Shown: positions 9,225 through 19,488, counted from the stretch's first letter. The stretch is 64,000 nucleotides of DNA from Streptomyces sp. NBC_01481 (GCF_026339995.1 NZ_JAPEPT010000002.1:1-64000), one strand, 5' to 3'. Translations and numbers: made by a program. The notes: generated by a model not told the origin, from the letters alone.

Positions 9225-10247
9225 TCAGTACTGCTCGGTCTCCACGAAGCCCGCGTCCGCGTCGTCGTCGGCACCGAAGGCGTCGGCGGCGGCGGTCGGG
9301 TCGAATCCGGGCGGGCTGTCCTTCAGGGCCAGACCCATGCCGGCCAGCTTCGCCTTGACCTCGTCGATCGACTTCGCACCGAAGTTGCGGATGTCGAGCA
9401 GGTCGGCCTCGGAGCGGGCGACGAGCTCACCCACGGAGTGGATGCCCTCGCGCTTGAGGCAGTTGTACGAACGAACGGTGAGCTCGAGCTCCTCGATCGG
9501 CAGCGCCAGATCGGCAGCGAGCGCGGCGTCCGTCGGGGACGGACCCATGTCGATGCCCTCGGCGTCGATGTTGAGCTCGCGCGCCAGACCGAACAGCTCG
9601 ACCAGGGTCTTACCGGCCGACGCCATGGCGTCACGCGGACGCATGGCCTGCTTGGTCTCGACATCGACGATCAGCTTGTCGAAGTCGGTGCGCTGCTCGA
9701 CACGGGTCGCCTCGACCTTGTACGTGACCTTGAGCACCGGCGAGTAGATGGAGTCGACCGGGATACGGCCGATCTCCTGGCCCACCTGCTTGTTCTGCAC
9801 GGCGGAGACGTAGCCGCGACCGCGCTCGACGGTCAGCTCCATCTCCAGCTTGCCCTTGCCGTTCAGCGTCGCCAGAACGAGGTCCGGGTTGTGGACCTCG
9901 ACACCGGCCGGCGGGGCGATGTCAGCAGCGGTGACCAGGCCGGGACCCTGCTTGCGCAGGTACATCACGACCGGCTCGTCGTGCTCCGAGGAGACGACCA
10001 GCTGCTTGATGTTGAGGATGAGGTCGGTGACGTCCTCCTTGACGCCCGGCACGGTGGTGAACTCGTGCAGGACACCGTCGATCCGGATGCTGGTGACAGC
10101 AGCGCCGGGGATCGAGGAGAGGAGCGTACGGCGGAGCGAGTTACCGAGGGTGTAGCCGAAGCCCGGCTCCAGCGGCTCGATCACGAACCGTGAGCGGTAC
10201 TCGTCGACGACCTCTTCGGTCAGCGAAGGACGCTGAGCGATAAGCAT
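9225..10247 (-). CDS. rpoA: RNA polymerase alpha subunit
   Basis: Scaffold subunit that dimerises to nucleate RNA polymerase assembly; its C-terminal domain contacts UP elements and activators. It has 340 residues, as in streptomycetes. The N-terminal domain has [25 protein letters not shown]. The C-terminal domain (about residues 245-320) has [22 protein letters not shown] and a helix-hairpin-helix region. The C-terminus is acidic ([12 protein letters not shown]). The ATG at 10247 is preceded by GGAGG; a longer reading adds eight residues not found in the family. Confidence 0.98.
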   Translation of the reverse strand: MLIAQRPSLTEEVVDEYRSRFVIEPLEPGFGYTLGNSLRRTLLSSIPGAAVTSIRIDGVLHEFTTVPGVKEDVTDLILNIKQLVVSSEHDEPVVMYLRKQGPGLVTAADIAPPAGVEVHNPDLVLATLNGKGKLEMELTVERGRGYVSAVQNKQVGQEIGRIPVDSIYSPVLKVTYKVEATRVEQRTDFDKLIVDVETKQAMRPRDAMASAGKTLVELFGLARELNIDAEGIDMGPSPTDAALAADLALPIEELELTVRSYNCLKREGIHSVGELVARSEADLLDIRNFGAKSIDEVKAKLAGMGLALKDSPPGFDPTAAADAFGADDDADAGFVETEQY

Positions 10248-10354
10248 GAGAAATGCCTCCAGTCTTGGCACCCACTATTTGATGCCAACGGAACAAGGGT
10301 ACGGGCGGTACGGCACCGAAGCGCCATACCGCCCGAAGTCCGGCCCCTACGGGG

Positions 10355-10759
10355 TCAGACGCGGCGACGCTTCGGGGGGCGGCAGCCGTTGTGCGGGGTG
10401 GGGGTGACGTCCTGGATCGAGCCGACCTCGAGGCCGGTGGCCTGGAGGGAGCGGATCGCGGTCTCACGGCCGGAGCCGGGACCCTTGACGAAGACGTCAA
10501 CCTTGCGCATGCCGTGCTCCTGCGCGCGGCGGGCGGCCGACTCGGCGGCCATCTGCGCGGCGAAGGGGGTGGACTTGCGCGAGCCCTTGAAGCCGACGTG
10601 GCCGGCGGAGGCCCAGGAGATCACGTTGCCCGAGGGGTCCGTGATCGAGACGATCGTGTTGTTGAACGTGCTCTTGATGTGGGCGTGCCCGTGAGCGACG
10701 TTCTTCTTTTCCTTGCGGCGCACCTTCTTGGCAGCGCCCTGACGACCCTTGGGGGGCAT
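10355..10759 (-). CDS. rpsK: 30S ribosomal protein S11
   Basis: Platform protein of the small subunit that contacts mRNA in the E-site region. It has 134 residues, with a Lys/Arg-rich start ([19 protein letters not shown]), the core [25 protein letters not shown] (given in part) and the C-terminal [18 protein letters not shown]. The ribosome binding site is GTAGGAGA. It lies between rpsM and rpoA in the alpha operon. Confidence 0.97.
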   Translation of the reverse strand: MPPKGRQGAAKKVRRKEKKNVAHGHAHIKSTFNNTIVSITDPSGNVISWASAGHVGFKGSRKSTPFAAQMAAESAARRAQEHGMRKVDVFVKGPGSGRETAIRSLQATGLEVGSIQDVTPTPHNGCRPPKRRRV

Positions 10760-10824
10760 CTATATCTCCTACAGGGAGGTGGTCGGTCCTACAGCGAAGA
10801 CCGCTGATGAGCGTCCGCTGAGGA

Positions 10825-11205
10825 CTACTTCTTGCCCGGCTTCTTCTTGCCGGCGATGGCGCGACGCGGGCCCTTGCGGGTACGAGCGTTCGTGCTGGTG
10901 CGCTGACCGTGGACCGGCAGGCCGCGGCGGTGCCGCAGACCCTGGTAGCAGCCGATCTCGACCTTACGGCGGATGTCGGCCTGAACCTCACGGCGGAGGT
11001 CACCCTCGGTGCGGAGGTTGGCGTCGACGTACTCGCGGATCTTGACGAGGTCCTCTTCGGCCAGGTCACGAACGCGGGTGTTCGGGTTCACGCCGGTGGT
11101 GGCGAGGATCTCCTTGGACCGGGTGCGCCCGATGCCGAAGACGTAGGTGAGGGCAACCTCCACACGCTTGTCGCGCGGGATGTCAACACCTGAAACGCGT
11201 GCCAT
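10825..11205 (-). CDS. rpsM: 30S ribosomal protein S13
   Basis: Head protein of the small subunit that contacts L5, L31 and the P-site tRNA. It has 126 residues. [26 protein letters not shown] and the helix-two-turn-helix segment [15 protein letters not shown] are family signatures, and the C-terminal tail is strongly basic. Upstream is a 186-base gap to rpmJ, containing a 7-bp stem-loop at 11260-11279. Confidence 0.97.
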   Translation of the reverse strand: MARVSGVDIPRDKRVEVALTYVFGIGRTRSKEILATTGVNPNTRVRDLAEEDLVKIREYVDANLRTEGDLRREVQADIRRKVEIGCYQGLRHRRGLPVHGQRTSTNARTRKGPRRAIAGKKKPGKK

Positions 11206-11396
11206 TCAATGGCTCCAGTTGTTTTCGGGGGTCTTCCGCAGAGCCGCTCCCGACCGCCGACCTCTCGCGCAAGAGAGGTGGTACGGCCCGGGTCCCCGGC
11301 CCCCGCCGGAGGTGTCGTCAGCCGTAGCTTGGACGGGCTCTGCGTATGTACGTATTACGTGCGTCGCGCGAAGAACTGCGAGGTGCAGGTCGTGCT

Positions 11397-11510
11397 TCAG
11401 CCCTGGCGCTGCTTGTGGCGCAGGTTGTCGCAGATGACCATGACCCGACCGTGACGGCGGATCACCTTGCACTTGTCGCAGATCTTCTTGACGCTCGGCT
11501 TGACCTTCAT
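11397..11510 (-). CDS. rpmJ: 50S ribosomal protein L36
   Basis: A 37-residue zinc-ribbon protein of the large subunit. Cys11, Cys14, Cys27 and His32 (CDKC and CDNLRH) are all present, so this is the zinc-binding C+ form rather than a zinc-independent paralogue. The start is the ATG of [18 protein letters not shown] is about 13 bases upstream, a rather long spacing. It lies between infA and rpsM, as in most actinobacteria. Confidence 0.97.
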   Translation of the reverse strand: MKVKPSVKKICDKCKVIRRHGRVMVICDNLRHKQRQG

Positions 11511-11571
11511 GGGATGTGAGGTTCTCCGGGTCAGTGCCACCACCCACGCCGAAGCGGGGTGCGGGCAAGAT

Positions 11572-11793
11572 CTACTTGTATCGGTAGACGATCCGCCCAC
11601 GCGTCAGGTCGTACGGAGACAGCTCCACGACGACCCGGTCGTCCGGGAGAATACGGATGTAGTGCATCCGCATCTTGCCGGAGATGTGCGCGAGGACCTT
11701 GTGACCGTTCTGGAGTTCCACCTTGAACATGGCGTTCGGGAGGGACTCGATCACGGTGCCCTCAATTTCGATGGCACCTTGCTTCTTGGCCAC
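11572..11793 (-). CDS. infA: Translation initiation factor IF-1
   Basis: Binds the A site of the 30S subunit during initiation and assists IF-2 and IF-3. It has 73 residues with an OB fold: [19 protein letters not shown], then [21 protein letters not shown]-type sequence and the C-terminal [13 protein letters not shown]. The start is GTG with AAAGGCG upstream. It is the first gene of the infA-rpmJ-rpsM-rpsK-rpoA-rplQ unit, with its own likely promoter. Confidence 0.98.
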   Translation of the reverse strand: MAKKQGAIEIEGTVIESLPNAMFKVELQNGHKVLAHISGKMRMHYIRILPDDRVVVELSPYDLTRGRIVYRYK

Positions 11794-11874
11794 GCTTCGC
11801 CTTTCGAATCGGCTACCTTGATCGACTCACGCTCACCGCATGCAGACACACGAGTACACGAGAGCCGACGCATC

Positions 11875-11904
11875 AGTCTACGTCAGGCCATCCGAAATGA
11901 CGAA
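11875..11904 (-). promoter_or_regulatory. Putative promoter for infA and the alpha operon
   Basis: On the minus strand TTCGTC (11899-11904) and TAGACT (11875-11880) are 18 bases apart, about 80 bases upstream of infA. The -10 fits TAnnnT well; the -35 is weak. Confidence 0.4.
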
Positions 11905-11934
11905 TCCGGCAAGTCTGCCCACCCCCGGAGATCG

Positions 11935-12771
11935 TTAAGCCAGCGGGTCCGGCGCCGTCGTGATGCCCAGCTCCGCCAGCTTCGCCCTGCCGCCGTCGGG
12001 CGCCGTCAGCACCAGCGGGCCCTCTTCCGTCAGAGCCACCGAGTGCTCCCAGTGCGAGGACCACGTGCCGTCCGTCGTGATGACCGTCCAGTCGTCCTGG
12101 AGCACCTCGGTGTGCGGGGTGCCCAGCGAGACCATCGGCTCGATCGCCAGGCAGAAGCCGGGGACCAGCTTCGGGCCTTTGCCGCGCTTGCGCGAGACAT
12201 AGTTCAGCAGGTGCGGGTCCATGTGCATCTCGGTGCCGATGCCGTGGCCGCCGTACTCCTCGATGATCCCGTACCGTCCGCCGCCCGGCTTCGGCTGGCG
12301 GCGGATGTACGTCTCGATCGCACGGGAGACGTCGACCAGCCGGCTGCCGTTCTTCATCGCCGCGATACCGGCCCACATCGACTCCTCGGTGACCCGGGAG
12401 AGTTCGATCAGCTCCGGAGCGTGACCATCGCCGACGAAGACCGTGTAGGCCGCGTCGCCGTGCCAGCCGTCGATGATCGCCCCGGCGTCGACCGAGATGA
12501 CGTCGCCGTCCTTGAGGACGGTCTTCTCGTCCGGGATGCCGTGCACGACCACCTCGTTGACCGAGGTGCAGATGGTCGCGGGGAAGCCGCCGTACCCGAG
12601 GAAGTTCGACTTCGCACCATGGTCGGCGATCACCTTGCGGGCGACCTCGTCCAGATCCTTCGTGGTGGCGCCCGGCACGGCCGCTTCGCGTGTCGCCGCA
12701 TGGATCGCGGCGACGACCAGCCCCGCCTCACGCATCTTGGCGATCTGCTCCGGGGTCTTGATCTCCACCAT
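11935..12771 (-). CDS. map: Type I methionine aminopeptidase
   Basis: Removes the initiator methionine from nascent proteins. It has 278 residues and a pita-bread fold. Metal ligands are visible in order: a DVISVDAGAIIDGWHGDAAYT region (two Asp), GHGIGTEMH (His) and the C-terminal Glu-containing EPMVSLG and EHSVAL stretches. The start at 12771 (MVEIKTPEQIAKMREAG) has AAGG upstream; a longer reading adds 12 residues. It lies after secY and adk, the usual order. Confidence 0.96.
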   Translation of the reverse strand: MVEIKTPEQIAKMREAGLVVAAIHAATREAAVPGATTKDLDEVARKVIADHGAKSNFLGYGGFPATICTSVNEVVVHGIPDEKTVLKDGDVISVDAGAIIDGWHGDAAYTVFVGDGHAPELIELSRVTEESMWAGIAAMKNGSRLVDVSRAIETYIRRQPKPGGGRYGIIEEYGGHGIGTEMHMDPHLLNYVSRKRGKGPKLVPGFCLAIEPMVSLGTPHTEVLQDDWTVITTDGTWSSHWEHSVALTEEGPLVLTAPDGGRAKLAELGITTAPDPLA

Positions 12772-12869
12772 GGCCTTGCCTTCCACCTCTGACGTGTCTC
12801 TGCTCAACAGTACGGCCGCGGCGTCCGTCGGACACCGCGGCCGTACCAGGAGTTACTACGGGGTACTGC

Positions 12870-13529
12870 TCAGCTCTTCGCGGACTTCTTCAGCGCGTCC
12901 ATCGCCCGCTGCGTCACGTCCGTGACCTTGCCGAGCGCGGAGATCGTGACTACCAGGTTCTGCGCCCGGTAGTAGTCGATGATCGGCTCGGTCTGCGTGT
13001 GGTAGACCTCGAGGCGCCGGCGCACGGTCTCCTCGGAGTCGTCGTCGCGCTGGTAGAGGTCGCCGCCGCAGATGTCGCAGACACCCTCGTGCTTCGACGG
13101 GGAGTACGTGACATGGAAGACATGGCCGGAGTCGTTGCGGCAGATGCGGCGACCCGCGATCCGCTTCACGACCTCGTCCTCGGGGACCTCAAGGTCGAGC
13201 ACCGCGTCCAGCGTCATGCCCTCGGACTTGAGCATCGCGTCGAGCGCCTCGGCCTGCGAGACATTGCGCGGGAAGCCGTCCAGCAGAAAGCCGTTCGCGG
13301 CATCCGGCTGTTCCATCCGGTCCTTGGCCATGCCGATGGTGACCTCGTCGGGCACCAGATCTCCCGCGTCCATGTAGGCCTTGGCCTGGAGACCGAGCTC
13401 CGTGCCCTGGCTGATGTTGGCGCGGAAGAGGTCGCCCGTGGAGATGTGCGGGATCGACAGGTTCTTGGCAAGGTACGCAGCCTGCGTTCCCTTGCCGGCA
13501 CCGGGCGGCCCGACGAGGACGATTCGCAT
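12870..13529 (-). CDS. adk: Adenylate kinase
   Basis: Interconverts ATP + AMP and 2 ADP. It has 219 residues with the P-loop [11 protein letters not shown], the AMP-binding HISTGDLFR and the [10 protein letters not shown] region. It is a long-lid form: the lid carries [11 protein letters not shown] and [15 protein letters not shown], suggesting a zinc- or hydrogen-bond-stabilised lid. Its ATG overlaps the secY stop by one base (TGATG), so translation is likely coupled. A longer upstream reading within secY is not credible. Confidence 0.97.
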   Translation of the reverse strand: MRIVLVGPPGAGKGTQAAYLAKNLSIPHISTGDLFRANISQGTELGLQAKAYMDAGDLVPDEVTIGMAKDRMEQPDAANGFLLDGFPRNVSQAEALDAMLKSEGMTLDAVLDLEVPEDEVVKRIAGRRICRNDSGHVFHVTYSPSKHEGVCDICGGDLYQRDDDSEETVRRRLEVYHTQTEPIIDYYRAQNLVVTISALGKVTDVTQRAMDALKKSAKS

Positions 13530-14848
13530 CAGCGGAGGAACCCTTCGTAATTGCGCTGCTGGAGCTGGCTCTCGATCTGCTTCACGGTCTCCAGACCCAC
13601 ACCCACGATGATGAGGATGCTCGTCCCGCCGAACGGGAAGTTCTGGTTCGCGCCTCCGAAGCCTGCCAACGCCATCGTCGGGACAAGAGCAATCAGACCC
13701 AGGTACAGCGAGCCCGGCCAAGTGATCCTGTTGAGCACGTAGCTCAGGTACTCGGCAGTAGGTCGACCTGCCCGGATACCCGGGATGAAGCCACCATACT
13801 TCTTCATGTTGTCCGCGACTTCCTCGGGGTTGAACGAGATCGCCACATAGAAGAAGGCGAAGAACACGATCAACAGGAAGTACGTCGCGATGTAGTACGG
13901 GTGGTCGCCCTTGACGAAGTGCTGTTCAATCCACGTCTTCCAGCCCGCTTGCGAGTTGGAGAACTGCGCGACCAGCGCCGGAATGTAGAGCAGCGACGAG
14001 GCGAAGATGACGGGAATCACACCCGCCTGGTTCACCTTCAGCGGGATGTACGTGGACGTGCCGCCGTACGAACGCCGCCCGATCATGCGCTTCGCGTACT
14101 GAACCGGGATACGGCGCTGGGCCTGCTCGACGAAGACGACCAGGGCGACCATCACAAAGCCGATCAGGATGACGGTCCCGAACTCGATCCAGCCCTTGGC
14201 GAGCTTTCCGCTCGCCTTGATGGCCCACAGGGCACCCGGGAAACCGGCGGCGATCGAGATGAACATCAGGATCGACATGCCGTTGCCGATGCCGCGGTCG
14301 GTGATGAGCTCACCGAGCCACATGACTGCGGCGGTGCCCGCGGTCATGGTGACGACCATGACGATGGTGGTGAAGATCGAGCGGTCGGGAACGATCTGGT
14401 CGCCGACGGAACAGTTGCCGAAGAGTGCTCCGGAGCGGGCGGTGGCGACCAGGCCGGTGCCCTGCAGCACGGCGAGGGCGACCGTCAGATAGCGCGTGTA
14501 CTGCGTGATCTTCGCGGTACCGGACTGGCCCTCCTTCTTGAGGGCCTCCAGCCGCGGAATGACCACGGTCAGCAGCTGCAGGATGATGCTCGCCGTGATG
14601 TACGGCATGATGCCGAGCGCGAAGATCGTGATCTGCAGCAGCGCTCCGCCACTGAACATGTTGACCAGGCCGAACAGGCTGTTGTTGCCCTTCGAAGCCT
14701 GGTCCACACACGTCTGTACGTTCTGGTAATCGACGCCAGGGACCGGGATGTGTGATCCCAGCCGGTACAGCACGATGATGGCGAGCGTGAAGAGCAGCTT
14801 CTTGCGCAGGTCGGGCGTCTTGAACGCCCGGGCGAACGCGGTGAGCAC
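13529..14848 (-). CDS. secY: Preprotein translocase subunit SecY
   Basis: Channel-forming subunit of the SecYEG translocon. It has 439 residues with about ten transmembrane helices. The N-terminus [24 protein letters not shown], the plug/helix 2 area with [20 protein letters not shown], the basic cytoplasmic loop [20 protein letters not shown] and the C-terminal [14 protein letters not shown] are all typical. The start is GTG with AGGAGG upstream. A hairpin after rplO and a possible promoter at 14888-14918 suggest that secY-adk-map can be transcribed apart from the spc genes. Confidence 0.98.
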   Translation of the reverse strand: MLTAFARAFKTPDLRKKLLFTLAIIVLYRLGSHIPVPGVDYQNVQTCVDQASKGNNSLFGLVNMFSGGALLQITIFALGIMPYITASIILQLLTVVIPRLEALKKEGQSGTAKITQYTRYLTVALAVLQGTGLVATARSGALFGNCSVGDQIVPDRSIFTTIVMVVTMTAGTAAVMWLGELITDRGIGNGMSILMFISIAAGFPGALWAIKASGKLAKGWIEFGTVILIGFVMVALVVFVEQAQRRIPVQYAKRMIGRRSYGGTSTYIPLKVNQAGVIPVIFASSLLYIPALVAQFSNSQAGWKTWIEQHFVKGDHPYYIATYFLLIVFFAFFYVAISFNPEEVADNMKKYGGFIPGIRAGRPTAEYLSYVLNRITWPGSLYLGLIALVPTMALAGFGGANQNFPFGGTSILIIVGVGLETVKQIESQLQQRNYEGFLR

Positions 14849-14887
14849 GGTGCCTCCTGCGACCCCCGCGCTACTGCGTCAGAGGTG

Positions 14888-14918
14888 ACGGTATTGAGGA
14901 TCGACGAATACGTATCAA
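14888..14918 (-). promoter_or_regulatory. Putative promoter for secY-adk-map
   Basis: TTGATA (14913-14918) and TACCGT (14888-14893) on the minus strand are separated by 19 bases, about 40 bases upstream of the secY GTG. Both hexamers are good; the spacer is one or two bases long. Confidence 0.4.
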
Positions 14919-15032
14919 GCATTCCGCTTGGTCCAGGTGCACAGACCACGCGGTCCGGGGGCAGAACCCCCTTTGTTTACAGCAACAGTGCACGCCACCT
15001 TACCGGCGGAAGTGCCCCCCTAGGAACGACCA

Positions 15033-15066
15033 ACCGGGGATGCCCCATTTGAGAGGCATCCCCGGT
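15033..15066 (-). terminator. Terminator after rplO
   Basis: Perfect 12-bp stem (ACCGGGGATGCC and complement) with a 10-base loop, 32 bases past the rplO stop. A short T-run (GATTTT) follows it on the plus strand rather than the minus, so full termination of the minus transcript is not certain. Confidence 0.6.
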
Positions 15067-15097
15067 CGATTTTCAGCTTTCAGCCACTGAACTCGTC

Positions 15098-15553
15098 TCA
15101 GACGAGCTCGGTGACGGTGCCGCCGGCAGCGGCAATCTTCTCCTTGGCGGAACCGGAGACGGCGTCAACCGTCACCTGCAGCGCCACGGAGATCTCGCCC
15201 TGGCCCAGGACCTTGACGAGGCTGTTCTTGCGCACCGCACCCTTGGCGACCAGGTCGGCAACGGTGACCTCGCCACCCTCCGGGTAGAGGGCGCCGAGCT
15301 TGTCCAGGTTCACGACCTGGTACTCGGTGCGGAACGGGTTCTTGAAGCCCTTGAGCTTCGGGAGACGCATGTGGAGGGGCATCTGCCCACCCTCGAAGCG
15401 CTCCGGAACCTGGTAACGGGCCTTGGTGCCCTTGGTACCACGACCTGCGGTCTTACCCTTGGACGCCTCACCACGACCCACACGGGTCTTGGCGGTCTTG
15501 GCGCCCGGGGCGGGCCGGAGGTTGTGGACCTTCAGCGGGTTGTTCTCCGCCAT
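15098..15553 (-). CDS. rplO: 50S ribosomal protein L15
   Basis: Late-assembly large-subunit protein. It has 151 residues. The Gly-rich N-terminal segment [24 protein letters not shown] and [12 protein letters not shown] are family hallmarks. The ATG at 15553 lies one base after the rpmD stop. It is the last ribosomal gene before a hairpin and secY. Confidence 0.97.
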   Translation of the reverse strand: MAENNPLKVHNLRPAPGAKTAKTRVGRGEASKGKTAGRGTKGTKARYQVPERFEGGQMPLHMRLPKLKGFKNPFRTEYQVVNLDKLGALYPEGGEVTVADLVAKGAVRKNSLVKVLGQGEISVALQVTVDAVSGSAKEKIAAAGGTVTELV

Positions 15554-15554
15554 G

Positions 15555-15737
15555 TCAGTCGACCTCCTCAACCGTGACGAGGTGGCGGACGGTGTGCACC
15601 ATGCCGCGGAACTCGGGACGGTCCTCCTTGACAACCACGTCGTTCAGGCGCTTGAGCCCGAGCGAACGCAGGGTGTCGCGGTGGTTCTGCTTGCTGCCGA
15701 TGTACGACTTCGTCTGCGTGATCTTGAGGCGGGCCAT
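15555..15737 (-). CDS. rpmD: 50S ribosomal protein L30
   Basis: A 60-residue large-subunit protein: [30 protein letters not shown] (in part) and [19 protein letters not shown]. Its ATG overlaps the rpsE stop by one base (TAATG), indicating coupled translation. Longer upstream readings run back into rpsE and are not credible. Confidence 0.97.
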   Translation of the reverse strand: MARLKITQTKSYIGSKQNHRDTLRSLGLKRLNDVVVKEDRPEFRGMVHTVRHLVTVEEVD

Positions 15738-16342
15738 TACGCAGCACCCGCTCCCGCACGCGCACGAAGCAGAGCCGCGGGGGCGACGTCCTCGAGGGGC
15801 AGACCACGGCGAGCCGCGATCTCCTCGGGACGCTGCAGGCCCTTGAGGGCCGCCACGGTCGCGTGCACGATGTTGATCGCGTTGGACGAGCCGAGCGACT
15901 TCGACAGGATGTCGTGAACGCCGGCGCACTCGAGCACGGCGCGCACCGGGCCACCGGCGATAACACCGGTACCGGGGGAAGCAGGCTTGAGCAGGACGAC
16001 GCCCGCGGCCTTCTCGCCCGTGATCGGGTGCGGGATGGTGCCCTGGATACGCGGAACCTTGAAGAAGTTCTTCTTGGCCTCTTCAACGCCCTTGGCGATG
16101 GCCGCGGGAACTTCCTTGGCCTTGCCGTATCCGACACCTACGGTGCCGTCACCGTCGCCCACCACGACCAGCGCGGTGAAGCTGAAGCGGCGACCACCCT
16201 TGACAACCTTGGCAACGCGGTTGATCGCGACAACGCGCTCAACATAAGCGGTCTTCTCGGCGGCAGGGCCACCGTCGCGACCCTTCCGGTCCCGCCGCTC
16301 GCCGCCACCGGCACCGCTTCCGCGGCGCTGGGGTCCAGCCAT
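15737..16342 (-). CDS. rpsE: 30S ribosomal protein S5
   Basis: Small-subunit protein involved in decoding accuracy and mRNA unwinding. It has 201 residues. A Gly/Arg/Asp-rich N-terminal extension ([23 protein letters not shown]) of about 35 residues precedes the dsRNA-binding-like domain ([23 protein letters not shown], in part). The S5 C-terminal domain contains [19 protein letters not shown]. It is followed directly by rpmD. Confidence 0.97.
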   Translation of the reverse strand: MAGPQRRGSGAGGGERRDRKGRDGGPAAEKTAYVERVVAINRVAKVVKGGRRFSFTALVVVGDGDGTVGVGYGKAKEVPAAIAKGVEEAKKNFFKVPRIQGTIPHPITGEKAAGVVLLKPASPGTGVIAGGPVRAVLECAGVHDILSKSLGSSNAINIVHATVAALKGLQRPEEIAARRGLPLEDVAPAALLRARAGAGAA

Positions 16343-16388
16343 TGGATTTACCTCTCTCTGTTACGTCCGTTAGTCCCGGAACCGGGGC

Positions 16389-16772
16389 TCAGAACTTCAG
16401 CCCGGCTTCGCGGGCGGCGTCAGCCAGAGCGGCAATGCGCCCGGCGTACCTGTTGCCACCACGGTCGAACACGACGGTCTCGACGCCGGCAGCCTTCGCA
16501 CGCTCGGCGACAAGCGCGCCGACCTGCTTGGCCTGGGCGCTCTTGTCGCCCTCGCCACCACGAATCGAGGTGTCCAGGGTCGACGCCGACGCGAGCGTGT
16601 GGCCCGCGATGTCGTCGATGACCTGCGCAACGATGTTGCGGTTGGAGCGCGTCACGACCAGGCGCGGACGCTCCGGCGTGCCGGAGACGTGCTTGCGGAC
16701 GCGGATGTGGCGGCGCTTGATGGCGGCGCGCTTGTACGCGTCGCCCTTGGCAATCTTCACACCGTATGCCAT
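16389..16772 (-). CDS. rplR: 50S ribosomal protein L18
   Basis: 5S rRNA-binding protein of the central protuberance. It has 127 residues, with [33 protein letters not shown] and the C-terminal [19 protein letters not shown]. The start codon lies 3 bases after the rplF stop. Confidence 0.97.
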   Translation of the reverse strand: MAYGVKIAKGDAYKRAAIKRRHIRVRKHVSGTPERPRLVVTRSNRNIVAQVIDDIAGHTLASASTLDTSIRGGEGDKSAQAKQVGALVAERAKAAGVETVVFDRGGNRYAGRIAALADAAREAGLKF

Positions 16773-16775
16773 GGC

Positions 16776-17315
16776 TTACTTACCCGCCTTTCCGACCTTG
16801 CGGCGGATGACCTCGCCGGCGTACTTGACACCCTTGGCCTTGTACGGGTCGGGCTTCCGCAGCTTGCGGATGTTCGCGGCGACCTCGCCGACCTTCTGCT
16901 TGTCGATGCCCTCGACCGAGAACTTGGTCGGCGACTCGACCTTGAAGGAGATGCCCTCGGGCGCCTCCACCAGGATCGAGTGGCTGTAGCCGAGCTGGAA
17001 CTCCAGGTTGGAGCCCTTCGCGGCGACGCGGTAACCGACACCGCTGATCTCGAGCGCCTTGACGTACCCCTGGGTCACGCCGGTGATCATGTTCGCCACC
17101 AGCGTGCGGGACAGGCCGTGCAGGGCCTTGTTCTGACGCTCGTCGTTGGGACGGGTGACGTTGAGAACGCCGTCCTCGCCCTTAACAATCTCGATCGGCG
17201 CGGCGACGGTGTGCGAGAGGGAACCCTTGGGGCCCTTCACCGCGACCGTGCGGCCATCGATGGTGACGTCCACACCGGCGGGAACCTGGATGGGGAGCTT
17301 GCCGATTCGCGACAT
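16776..17315 (-). CDS. rplF: 50S ribosomal protein L6
   Basis: Two-domain protein near the factor-binding site. It has 179 residues: [21 protein letters not shown] at the start and the L6 signature [22 protein letters not shown] (in part) at the end. GGAGG precedes the ATG. It lies between rpsH and rplR in the spc operon. Confidence 0.97.
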   Translation of the reverse strand: MSRIGKLPIQVPAGVDVTIDGRTVAVKGPKGSLSHTVAAPIEIVKGEDGVLNVTRPNDERQNKALHGLSRTLVANMITGVTQGYVKALEISGVGYRVAAKGSNLEFQLGYSHSILVEAPEGISFKVESPTKFSVEGIDKQKVGEVAANIRKLRKPDPYKAKGVKYAGEVIRRKVGKAGK

Positions 17316-17336
17316 TAGCTATTCCTCCGTTCCCGA

Positions 17337-17735
17337 CTACCAGACGTAGGCGAGGACTTCCCCACCCACGCCCTTCTTCTGCGCCTGCTGGCCGGTCAGG
17401 AGACCGTGGGACGTGGAGATGATCGCCACGCCCAGGCCGCCGAGAACCTTCGGCAGGTTGGTGGACTTCGCGTACACGCGCAGACCCGGCTTGGAGATTC
17501 GCTTGATGCCGGCGATCGAACGCTCGCGGTTCGGGCCGAACTTCAGCTCCAGGACGAGGTTCTTGCCGACCTCGGCGTCCTCGACCTTCCAGCCGGTGAT
17601 GAAGCCCTCCTGCTGGAGGATCTCCGCGATGTGCGACTTGATCTTGCTGTGCGGCATCACGACGGAGTCGTGGTATGCCGAGTTCGCGTTACGCAGACGC
17701 GTGAGCATGTCTGCGATGGGATCAGTCATGGTCAT
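17337..17735 (-). CDS. rpsH: 30S ribosomal protein S8
   Basis: Primary 16S rRNA-binding protein, and in enteric bacteria the autogenous repressor of the spc operon. It has 132 residues: [18 protein letters not shown], then YKSTN-type central region and the C-terminal [22 protein letters not shown] (in part). The start at 17735 has GAAGG upstream. A 210-base non-coding gap separates it from rpsN, the largest inside the spc segment. Confidence 0.97.
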   Translation of the reverse strand: MTMTDPIADMLTRLRNANSAYHDSVVMPHSKIKSHIAEILQQEGFITGWKVEDAEVGKNLVLELKFGPNRERSIAGIKRISKPGLRVYAKSTNLPKVLGGLGVAIISTSHGLLTGQQAQKKGVGGEVLAYVW

Positions 17736-17925
17736 GAATTGGCCTTCGGCCTCTCTCGCCGGGGTTTCCTGTATGCGCCATCCCTCTCCCCACTCAGTGG
17801 CGGGACGGGTGCGGTGCGGGGACCTACGGCGTAGTAAGTCGGTCAGGGCGGCGGGCGCCCAACCCCACAAGCCTACGGCATGTGAAGGAGGGCTCCCGCC
17901 GACCAGATACTTACCGAGAGCCTCC

Positions 17926-17950
17926 GGTAATTCCCAAGTAGGGAATTACC
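17926..17950 (-). other. AT-rich stem-loop overlapping the rpsN stop
   Basis: Perfect 10-bp inverted repeat GGTAATTCCC/GGGAATTACC with a 5-base loop; the rpsN TAA lies in its 5' arm as transcribed. Half of the stem is A-T, unusual in this GC-rich DNA. Candidate mRNA processing, stabilising or protein-binding site ahead of rpsH. Confidence 0.6.
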
Positions 17951-18131
17951 AGGAGCTCTTGGTCACGCCCGGCAGCTCGCCACGGTGAGCCATCTCACGA
18001 AGGCACACGCGGCACAGGCCGAACTTGCGGTAGACGGAGTGCGGACGGCCACAGCGCTGGCAGCGGGTGTAGGCGCGCACACCGAACTTGGGCTTACGAG
18101 CAGCCTTGGCAACAAGAGCCTTCTTCGCCAT
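17946..18131 (-). CDS. rpsZ: 30S ribosomal protein S14, zinc-binding type
   Basis: A 61-residue type Z S14 with two CxxC motifs (CQRC and CRVC), so it is the zinc-binding C+ form rather than the longer zinc-free S14. The core [33 protein letters not shown] (in part) is standard. It lies between rplE and rpsH, as expected for the spc operon. Confidence 0.97.
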   Translation of the reverse strand: MAKKALVAKAARKPKFGVRAYTRCQRCGRPHSVYRKFGLCRVCLREMAHRGELPGVTKSSW

Positions 18132-18136
18132 CTCGC

Positions 18137-18694
18137 TTACGCCTCCTTGAACGGGAAGCCGAGGTGACGAAGGAGCGCGCGGCCCTCAGCGTCGTTGGTC
18201 GCCGTGGTGACCACGGTGATGTCCATACCCCGGACGCGGTCGATCTTGTCCTGGTCGATCTCGTGGAACATGACCTGCTCCGTGAGACCGAAGGTGTAGT
18301 TGCCACGGCCGTCGAACTGCTTGGGGGACAGACCACGGAAGTCGCGGATGCGCGGAAGCGCGAGCGACAGGGTGCGGTCCAGGAACTCCCACATGCGGTC
18401 GCCACGAAGCGTGACGTGGCAGCCGATCGGCTGGCCCTCACGCAGCTTGAACTGCGCGATGGACTTACGAGCCTTGGTGACGGCAGGCTTCTGGCCGGTG
18501 ATCGTGGTGAGGTCGCGAATCGCGCCGTCGATCAGCTTGGAGTCGCGGGCGGCGTCGCCCACACCCATGTTGACCACGATCTTGACGAGGCCGGGGATCT
18601 GCATGACGTTCTCGAACGAGAACTCCTCACGCAGCTTGCCCGCGATCTCCTCGCGGTACTTCGTCTTCAGACGCGGAGTGGTGGTGGTAGCCAT
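18137..18694 (-). CDS. rplE: 50S ribosomal protein L5
   Basis: 5S rRNA- and P-site-tRNA-contacting protein. It has 185 residues: [37 protein letters not shown] and [20 protein letters not shown] are family motifs. Its ATG overlaps the rplX stop by one base. Confidence 0.97.
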   Translation of the reverse strand: MATTTTPRLKTKYREEIAGKLREEFSFENVMQIPGLVKIVVNMGVGDAARDSKLIDGAIRDLTTITGQKPAVTKARKSIAQFKLREGQPIGCHVTLRGDRMWEFLDRTLSLALPRIRDFRGLSPKQFDGRGNYTFGLTEQVMFHEIDQDKIDRVRGMDITVVTTATNDAEGRALLRHLGFPFKEA

Positions 18695-19017
18695 CAGATG
18701 TCCTCACCCGTCCGCTTGGCAACGCGGATCTTGTTGCCCTCGTCGTCGAAGCGGTAACCGACGCGCGTGACGACCTTGTTGCCGTCCTTCTCCACGACGA
18801 GCTGAACGTTGCTCACGTGGACAGGGGCCTCGGTCGTGACGATGCCACCGGTCTGCGAACCGCGAGCGGTCTGACCGGCCTTGGTGTGCTTCTTGACCCG
18901 GTTGACACCCTCGACCAGAACGCGGTCCTCGCGGGGGAAGGCCGCGATGACCTTGCCCTGCTTGCCCTTGTCCTTGCCGGTGATGACCTGAACCAGGTCG
19001 CCCTTCTTGATCTTCAT
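18694..19017 (-). CDS. rplX: 50S ribosomal protein L24
   Basis: Assembly-initiating large-subunit protein with an N-terminal KOW motif ([20 protein letters not shown]). It has 107 residues. The C-terminal [24 protein letters not shown] is typical. It follows rplN after two bases. Confidence 0.97.
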   Translation of the reverse strand: MKIKKGDLVQVITGKDKGKQGKVIAAFPREDRVLVEGVNRVKKHTKAGQTARGSQTGGIVTTEAPVHVSNVQLVVEKDGNKVVTRVGYRFDDEGNKIRVAKRTGEDI

Positions 19018-19019
19018 GC

Positions 19020-19388
19020 TTACAGCACCTCCGGCGCGAGCGAGATGATCTTCATGAACTTCTTCTCGCGCAGCTCACGGCCCACCGGGCCGAAGATACG
19101 GGTGCCGCGAGGGTCGCCGTCGTTCTTCAGAATGACAGCGGCGTTCTCGTCGAAGCGGATGTACGAGCCGTCCTGGCGGCGGCGCTCCTTGACGGTGCGA
19201 ACGATGACCGCCTTGACGACGTCACCCTTCTTCACGTTGCCACCGGGGATCGCGTCCTTGACGGTGGCGACAATGACGTCACCGATGCCCGCGTAGCGGC
19301 GACCGGAACCACCGAGAACACGGATGCAAAGGATCTCCTTGGCACCAGTGTTGTCGGCGACACGCAGTCGCGACTCCTGCTGGATCAC
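19020..19388 (-). CDS. rplN: 50S ribosomal protein L14
   Basis: Large-subunit protein contacting 16S rRNA and L19. It has 122 residues, beginning [18 protein letters not shown] and ending IISLAPEVL. The start is GTG with AGGAGA upstream. It is the first gene of the spc segment; the 100-base gap before it contains a strong hairpin. Confidence 0.97.
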   Translation of the reverse strand: MIQQESRLRVADNTGAKEILCIRVLGGSGRRYAGIGDVIVATVKDAIPGGNVKKGDVVKAVIVRTVKERRRQDGSYIRFDENAAVILKNDGDPRGTRIFGPVGRELREKKFMKIISLAPEVL

Positions 19389-19416
19389 GTCTATCTCCTG
19401 TTTGTCTGCCGGTTCC

Positions 19417-19447
19417 CGGCCGGGGCTGTACTGGACAGCCCCGGCCG
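19417..19447 (-). terminator. Strong hairpin at the S10/spc boundary
   Basis: A 13-bp perfect stem (arms 19417-19429 and 19435-19447; core GGCCGGGGCTGT) with a 5-base loop lies between rpsQ and rplN. No T-run follows on the minus strand. It could be a partial terminator or processing site dividing the S10 and spc operons. Confidence 0.55.
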
Positions 19448-19488
19448 AGCCTGGCGGAACCGACTCGAAGGGTTACCCCTTCAAGTAA

